DNA of 9,622 nt, from positions 1 through 9,622 of the forward strand of contig CAYMIW010000060.1 of NCBI GenBank assembly GCA_964390725.1. Reading direction: 5' to 3'. Shown here one piece after another: positions 6,276 to 9,622 of the stretch. The notes below the pieces were generated by a model that saw only the letters and a program-made list of their open reading frames with translations, made no database searches and was not told where the DNA came from. The first letter of the stretch is position 1, and each line of letters starts with the position of its first letter. Position numbers and translations under genes: made by a program. This DNA is from JAABTH01 sp964390725. Lineage in GTDB: Bacteria; Bacillota; Dethiobacteria; DTU022.

Positions 6276-7445
6276 TTATGATTGAACCAACAGTGGAACA
6301 GGATCCAAAAACTCTGACACGGAACATGTATGACAGATATTCTTCACAACTTCAGCATGGCGCCTTAATAGCTCTTTACGGTTTTTGCCTCTGATTATTA
6401 GTGTAGCCACCCAGTGATCTTTTCCATGCCGGTAATCAGTGAGCGCTTCATCGGCACCAAAAAAATCTTTTAAGCAGATCAGCGGACCCGACCCTCCTAC
6501 TAAATTTTCGCCGCATACTTCAAGTTTTTCCGGGGTAAGCTTTACATGTTCCAAGAGCACATGCTGAGTTTTTTTTGCCGCAACTTGTTCGGGCAGGGCA
6601 TTATCTAAAAATATTCCCACTATCAATTCAATCATATTAATACCACTCGAGTGATATACACAAATAGGGGTCTGGCTGGGCAAGCGGGCATCAATCTCCA
6701 ATACTTTTAATTCTCCCTCATGAAGTATAACTTCAATATCCATTATTCCTTTAAGACGCAGCTGCCCGGCAATATTTTTACCTATTTTTGCAAACTTTTT
6801 TTGCAGTACAGGTGGAAGTACAGACGGGGCAAGAACCCTTTTGCAATCATATCCGGCATCCATCTCTAAATCAGTGACCTGCAAAATCCTGCAGCTATCG
6901 TCCCAACCAATCACTTCCAGCGAAAAAGACGGCCCCTGCAAGTATTCCTGGATCACCCATCCCTGTTGGAAATCTATTCTGCTGCTAATAAAATGGTCCA
7001 GCGCTTCTTGATCTGGTAACAGGACCACACCCTTGCTACCGCTTGATTCTGAAGGTTTTGCAATTACCGGAAATTCACAGTGAGGGTAATAGCGAGGCAA
7101 AGGAATGCCCACATTACCAAGAAGTTGATCGGAACTAAGTTTAGAAGAAGACAGTGCATAAGCATCAGGATCATAAGCGTAAGCAACCTGCAGCTGACGG
7201 CATACCCCGGATAGATATTCTAAAACCTCAATCTTCTCCAGGGCTGGAATAACCAGATCCACATTTTGAAGCACCGGCACCAGCATATCAAGATTCATCG
7301 CATCTAGGCAATAGAATGAATCAGCAAGATCACGGGCTGGAATATTTTCCTTATTATCCACCAGCACAACCTCTATCCCCGCCTTTTTTGCCAGGTACAC
7401 TGCCTCAAGCCCCTGCAGCTTGCCTCCAATAACCGCTACGCGCAT
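6276..7445 (-). CDS. pylC: 3-Methylornithine-L-lysine ligase PylC
   Basis: PylC is an ATP-grasp amide ligase that joins (3R)-3-methyl-D-ornithine to the side-chain amine of L-lysine, the second step of pyrrolysine synthesis. The 389-residue protein begins with a biotin-carboxylase-like N-domain (MRVAVIGGKLQGLEAVYLAK). The ATP-grasp core shows VIAKPSESSGSKGV (127-140, K130 at the nucleotide site), IQEYLQGPSFSLEVIG (165-180), and the metal/ATP segment DIEV (236-239) with VLEIDARLPSQTP (248-260), followed by the substrate-side YHSSGINMIEL. These match PylC more closely than generic carbamoyl-phosphate or D-Ala ligases. The ATG at 7445 has GGAGG (7456-7452) 6 nt upstream, inside the end of pylB; the pylB TGA is one base before the ATG, so translation is probably coupled. 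It ends in TAA. Confidence 0.95.
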   Translation of the reverse strand: MRVAVIGGKLQGLEAVYLAKKAGIEVVLVDNKENIPARDLADSFYCLDAMNLDMLVPVLQNVDLVIPALEKIEVLEYLSGVCRQLQVAYAYDPDAYALSSSKLSSDQLLGNVGIPLPRYYPHCEFPVIAKPSESSGSKGVVLLPDQEALDHFISSRIDFQQGWVIQEYLQGPSFSLEVIGWDDSCRILQVTDLEMDAGYDCKRVLAPSVLPPVLQKKFAKIGKNIAGQLRLKGIMDIEVILHEGELKVLEIDARLPSQTPICVYHSSGINMIELIVGIFLDNALPEQVAAKKTQHVLLEHVKLTPEKLEVCGENLVGGSGPLICLKDFFGADEALTDYRHGKDHWVATLIIRGKNRKELLRRHAEVVKNICHTCSVSEFLDPVPLLVQS

Positions 7446-7446
7446 T

Positions 7447-8553
7447 TCAGGCCTCCTGCTCCTGATTACTACTCCCGTCCCTATATCTTTTTCTTCTATC
7501 TTTTATCCATTTGGAATAGCAACTTTTTGCTGCCGGCTGCAATCCACAATCATACAAAATCGGTATCGTCCCGGATACAGTTCTTCCACCCTCATTAATA
7601 TCAAGGGTGCTCTGGGACACACCCATCAAACCTTCTTCAGGCGGAATAATTGAAGTAACTACATTTGCCCCGGCATTTAAACGATCTTTCAGCCCGGCAA
7701 TACCATCGACATCAAGCGAAGCCGGAATCAACCGATCGGGGAATAATAGACGCATTAGAGCAATGACCAACAGTTCCCTTAACCTTGAACCGGCCTGGAC
7801 TTTTTCGAGGGGGGTTCCTTTCTGGGGAACAAAACTCATTACCCTGACCTGGTCGGCAGATATTCGTTTCATCACTTCAAATGAGTAAGCCAAATCATCG
7901 GCTGTTTCACCAACCCCAACCAGAAGTCCTTCTTCGGCAAGCATGCCAAGCTGATGCGCATACTGCTTTACCTTTAACCGCTGATCATAGTCCTGGCCCA
8001 GTCTCATCAAAGAAAACAGCTCACGATTATGGGTTTCCTGGTAACAGGCATACCAATCAACACCGGCATCTCTAAACTTTTTAATAATTTTTTCCGGAAC
8101 CAGGCCGGGAGATATCATAACAGGCAGACCGGTTTTTTCCTTTACAGAAGCTACTAATTCAACCAGCTCATCAAAGTTATCTTGATAATAATAAGGATCC
8201 TCTCCCATCGTCAGATCTATGAGATCAATGCCTGAAGCAGCCAGTTTTATTGAAGTTTCTAAAACCTGTGCCGGTGTTTTCCTGTAACGGGAAGATGCCT
8301 TGTTACAGTTGCGGTAAAAGCAAAAAGTACAGTTATTTTGACAGAAAGTTGAAAAGTAAACAAAACCATATAAAAATATTTCATTGTCAAAACAAACTTC
8401 CCTGGATTTTCGGGCTGCTTTAAATACCAATTCGGTTTCAAGCGGGTTGGTTAAATTTAGTAAAAAAATTATCTCCCGCTTATCTGCCACTAAACCACAG
8501 GTAATTTTTTTTATAATGGCTTCAACTTCTACACAATTATCCCTTTTGCCCAA
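7447..8553 (-). CDS. pylB: Methylornithine synthase PylB (radical SAM)
   Basis: PylB is a radical SAM mutase that rearranges L-lysine to 3-methyl-D-ornithine, the first committed step of pyrrolysine synthesis. The 368-residue protein shows the radical SAM cluster motif C71-x3-C75-x2-C78 (CQNNCTFC) after FVYFSTF, then DLTMGEDPYYY (113-123), VMISPGL (145-151), YQETHNRELF (171-180), VPQKGTPLE (242-250), and LIPASLDVDGIAGLKDRLNAG (275-295, split by small variations). Each is nearly identical to archaeal PylB, which separates it from the related BioB and HydE proteins. The start is the TTG at 8553, with GGGG 7 nt upstream; no in-frame ATG fits. The gene lies 41 nt after pylSc and ends in TGA one base before pylC. 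Its C-terminal 25 residues are charged and variable. Confidence 0.96.
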   Translation of the reverse strand: MGKRDNCVEVEAIIKKITCGLVADKREIIFLLNLTNPLETELVFKAARKSREVCFDNEIFLYGFVYFSTFCQNNCTFCFYRNCNKASSRYRKTPAQVLETSIKLAASGIDLIDLTMGEDPYYYQDNFDELVELVASVKEKTGLPVMISPGLVPEKIIKKFRDAGVDWYACYQETHNRELFSLMRLGQDYDQRLKVKQYAHQLGMLAEEGLLVGVGETADDLAYSFEVMKRISADQVRVMSFVPQKGTPLEKVQAGSRLRELLVIALMRLLFPDRLIPASLDVDGIAGLKDRLNAGANVVTSIIPPEEGLMGVSQSTLDINEGGRTVSGTIPILYDCGLQPAAKSCYSKWIKDRRKRYRDGSSNQEQEA

Positions 8554-8594
8554 TTGATAACCCCATAGTAATAATATTGAACTCTAATCAGCCA

Positions 8595-9458
8595 CTAACT
8601 GATATTGAGCCTGATTCCATTCAGGTAACTCAGGCTTTTACCTATTCTTTGAATATTACCATGACCTTCTTTAATCATGGCTAAACGCTCCAGGCCAAAA
8701 CCAATTCCAACCCAGGGAACATGAATATCCCACTGACGGTCCAGGACATGTGGTCCGATAGCCCCTGATCCAAGTTCCATTTCATCTGAAATAATATCAA
8801 CAGTTTTTCCATATACCTGTGATTCTTCACTTTCAAGCCTGTATTTATTTATTCCCACACTGTTCATAACCCAACCGGCCATCTCAACCAGGCGTTCGTT
8901 GCAGCGCTCTTCCGGAAGCCCCATCTCAACCAGGTTAAGCATGGTAAATTCCTGCATATGGCTACCACCCTGGGTATCCTTACGAAAACATGAACCGATT
9001 TCAAAAATGCTGACCGGATGGGACCAGATCCTCAGAAGATCCCTGAGAATATAATACAGGTTTGGAGCCAGCATTGGCCTGAGACATTTACGTGAGTCAA
9101 CCCAAAAGACCTGCTTAAAAAGAGGATGATCCTCTGTAACAGTCATTTTTGCCAACAATCCCCTTGACAGCAAAACGGGCGTTGACACCCGAGAAAATCC
9201 TTTACCTACTAACAGCTCATCAAGCTTTCTTTCCAGGGAGCAGAGAATAGGCCTTTTTATATTTTCCCTGAAATCAGTTAGTTTTTCCCTTGCCTGGTCA
9301 ACCAGTTTATGCTCCATCTCCTGGTAGCATTTATTACGTTCATCTGTACTATCAAAGGTAAGATTAACATCTTCCTCCACCGCACCCAGTTCATAAAGCC
9401 TCTGTCTTTGTATTGAAGTCCAGTTAACCATAGATCCGGTCTTCCAACCTTTCACCAT
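8595..9458 (-). CDS. pylSc: Pyrrolysyl-tRNA synthetase catalytic subunit PylSc
   Basis: The class II synthetase catalytic core that attaches pyrrolysine to tRNA-Pyl, acting with PylSn. At 287 aa it matches the Desulfitobacterium PylSc length. Marks include ALAKMT-like LLAKMTVTEDHPLF (101-114), CLRPMLAPNLY (125-135), motif 2 IFEIGSCFRKDTQGG (151-165, R159), FTMLNLVEMG (171-180) with N175 aligned to the pyrrolysine-binding N346 of Methanosarcina PylRS and V177 replacing C348, and motif 3 VGIGFGLERLAMI (250-262). It ends SLSYLNGIRLNIS, the family's normal end. The start is ambiguous: ATG 9458 gives the family length but lacks a ribosome binding site, while ATG 9431 (278 aa) has GGAAG 9 nt upstream. 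pylT lies 28 nt before ATG 9458. The stop is TAG; read-through would add 21 codons, a second TAG, five codons and TAA. Confidence 0.95.
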   Translation of the reverse strand: MVKGWKTGSMVNWTSIQRQRLYELGAVEEDVNLTFDSTDERNKCYQEMEHKLVDQAREKLTDFRENIKRPILCSLERKLDELLVGKGFSRVSTPVLLSRGLLAKMTVTEDHPLFKQVFWVDSRKCLRPMLAPNLYYILRDLLRIWSHPVSIFEIGSCFRKDTQGGSHMQEFTMLNLVEMGLPEERCNERLVEMAGWVMNSVGINKYRLESEESQVYGKTVDIISDEMELGSGAIGPHVLDRQWDIHVPWVGIGFGLERLAMIKEGHGNIQRIGKSLSYLNGIRLNIS

Positions 9459-9486
9459 TTTTCGGTAGAAACTTATAATTACAAAC

Positions 9487-9558
9487 TGGCGGGGAGTCCG
9501 GGAGTTCCACCCGGCTATGCAGATTTAGAGTCTGCACGATCATTCCGATCCACCCCCC
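9487..9558 (-). tRNA. pylT: tRNA-Pyl, amber-decoding (anticodon CTA)
   Basis: A 72-nt tRNA with encoded CCA. Read 5' to 3' on the minus strand: acceptor GGGGGGT/ACTCCCC (7 bp), one linking base, D stem GATC/GATC with a 5-nt loop GGAAT, one base, a 6-bp anticodon stem TGCAGA/TCTGCA with loop CTCTAAA (anticodon CTA), a 3-nt variable loop TAG, T stem CCGGG/CCCGG with loop TGGAACT, discriminator G, then CCA. The short D loop, single base between acceptor and D stems, 6-bp anticodon stem, 3-nt variable loop and T loop lacking TTC are the signature of tRNA-Pyl and agree with the Desulfitobacterium sequence as I recall it. It lies 11 nt after a corrinoid-protein stop and 28 nt before pylSc, so it is probably processed out of the operon transcript. 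Confidence 0.97.
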
Positions 9559-9569
9559 GCATAGTTTAA

Positions 9570-9622
9570 TTAACCAGCCAGGCTTACGGCCAAATCCTTG
9601 GCAGAAGCGGCGTCTGGCGCCC
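9570..9622 (-). CDS. C-terminal end of a probable corrinoid protein (partial)
   Basis: The minus-strand frame entering from the right edge encodes APDAASAKDLAVSLAG and stops at TAA (9572-9570). The APDAASAxxLA tail resembles the last helix of MtbC/MttC/MtmC-type methylamine corrinoid proteins, which commonly end GADxYAPDAxxAVxLAK. The other two frames give less protein-like sequence or stop early. Such proteins carry the methyl group from pyrrolysine-containing methyltransferases, so the position 11 nt before pylT makes biological sense. With only 16 residues this remains a suggestion; the rest of the gene lies outside the window. Confidence 0.5.
   Translation of the reverse strand, partial: APDAASAKDLAVSLAG

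Noticed and set aside
7420..8075. Plus-strand open frames opposite pylB and the pylC start
   Set aside because: Antisense shadows of the strongly conserved PylB and PylC sequences.
8554..8597. pylSc-pylB gap as a pyrrolysine-containing extension of PylSc
   Set aside because: PylSc ends exactly at the family's normal C-terminus, so the TAG is most simply a real stop; kept only as a read-through question.
9565..9593. Dedicated promoter for pylT (TTGGCC with an AT-rich -10)
   Set aside because: The match is weak and lies within the corrinoid gene end; co-transcription and processing is simpler.

Overview
The window carries a bacterial pyrrolysine (Pyl) cassette. On the minus strand, from the right edge leftwards, it reads: the last codons of what looks like a corrinoid protein gene, the amber-decoding tRNA gene pylT, pylSc, pylB, pylC, pylD, pylSn, a MoaD/ThiS-like sulfur-carrier gene and a tungsten aldehyde:ferredoxin oxidoreductase (AOR) family gene. 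Splitting pyrrolysyl-tRNA synthetase into PylSc (catalytic) and PylSn (tRNA-binding) is the bacterial arrangement known from Desulfitobacterium-type Firmicutes. A YlbF/YmcA-family gene, strong GGAGG ribosome binding sites, AT-rich intergenic DNA, an AOR and methylamine-type corrinoid chemistry all suggest an anaerobic Firmicute of the Clostridia/Peptococcaceae kind. The genus cannot be read from the sequence.

Left part (1-3032, plus strand). The first ~440 bases hold no convincing gene. Positions 157-366 form a GC- and purine-rich block closed by a long-range stem, with two internal hairpins that have near-identical ACGGA(G/C) loops. It is probably a structured non-coding RNA, possibly of the raiA class. 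Then come a DUF1638 gene behind an extended -10 promoter, an iron-dependent alcohol dehydrogenase gene ending in a rho-independent terminator, and a ylbF-like gene with its own promoter. A perfect 16-bp terminator hairpin after that gene runs into the 3' end of the convergent AOR gene.

Right part (3071-9622, minus strand). PylB converts lysine to 3-methylornithine, PylC ligates it to a second lysine, and PylD oxidises the product to pyrrolysine. PylSc with PylSn charges tRNA-Pyl (anticodon CUA). The genes are tightly packed: pylB-pylC 1 nt apart, pylC-pylD 17 nt, pylD-pylSn 31 nt, pylSn overlapping the carrier gene, and AOR 21 nt further. This looks like one transcription unit in which AOR and its carrier are attached to the Pyl genes. 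A corrinoid protein ending 11 nt before pylT fits Pyl use in methylamine:corrinoid methyltransferases, but no methyltransferase gene lies inside the window.

The most notable pattern is stop-codon choice. Four of the ten readable gene ends (alcohol dehydrogenase, pylSc, pylSn and the sulfur carrier) use TAG, the codon pylT reads, and three of the four lie in the Pyl operon. In each case an in-frame TAA follows sooner or later. This raises the question of Pyl read-through of the cassette's own genes.
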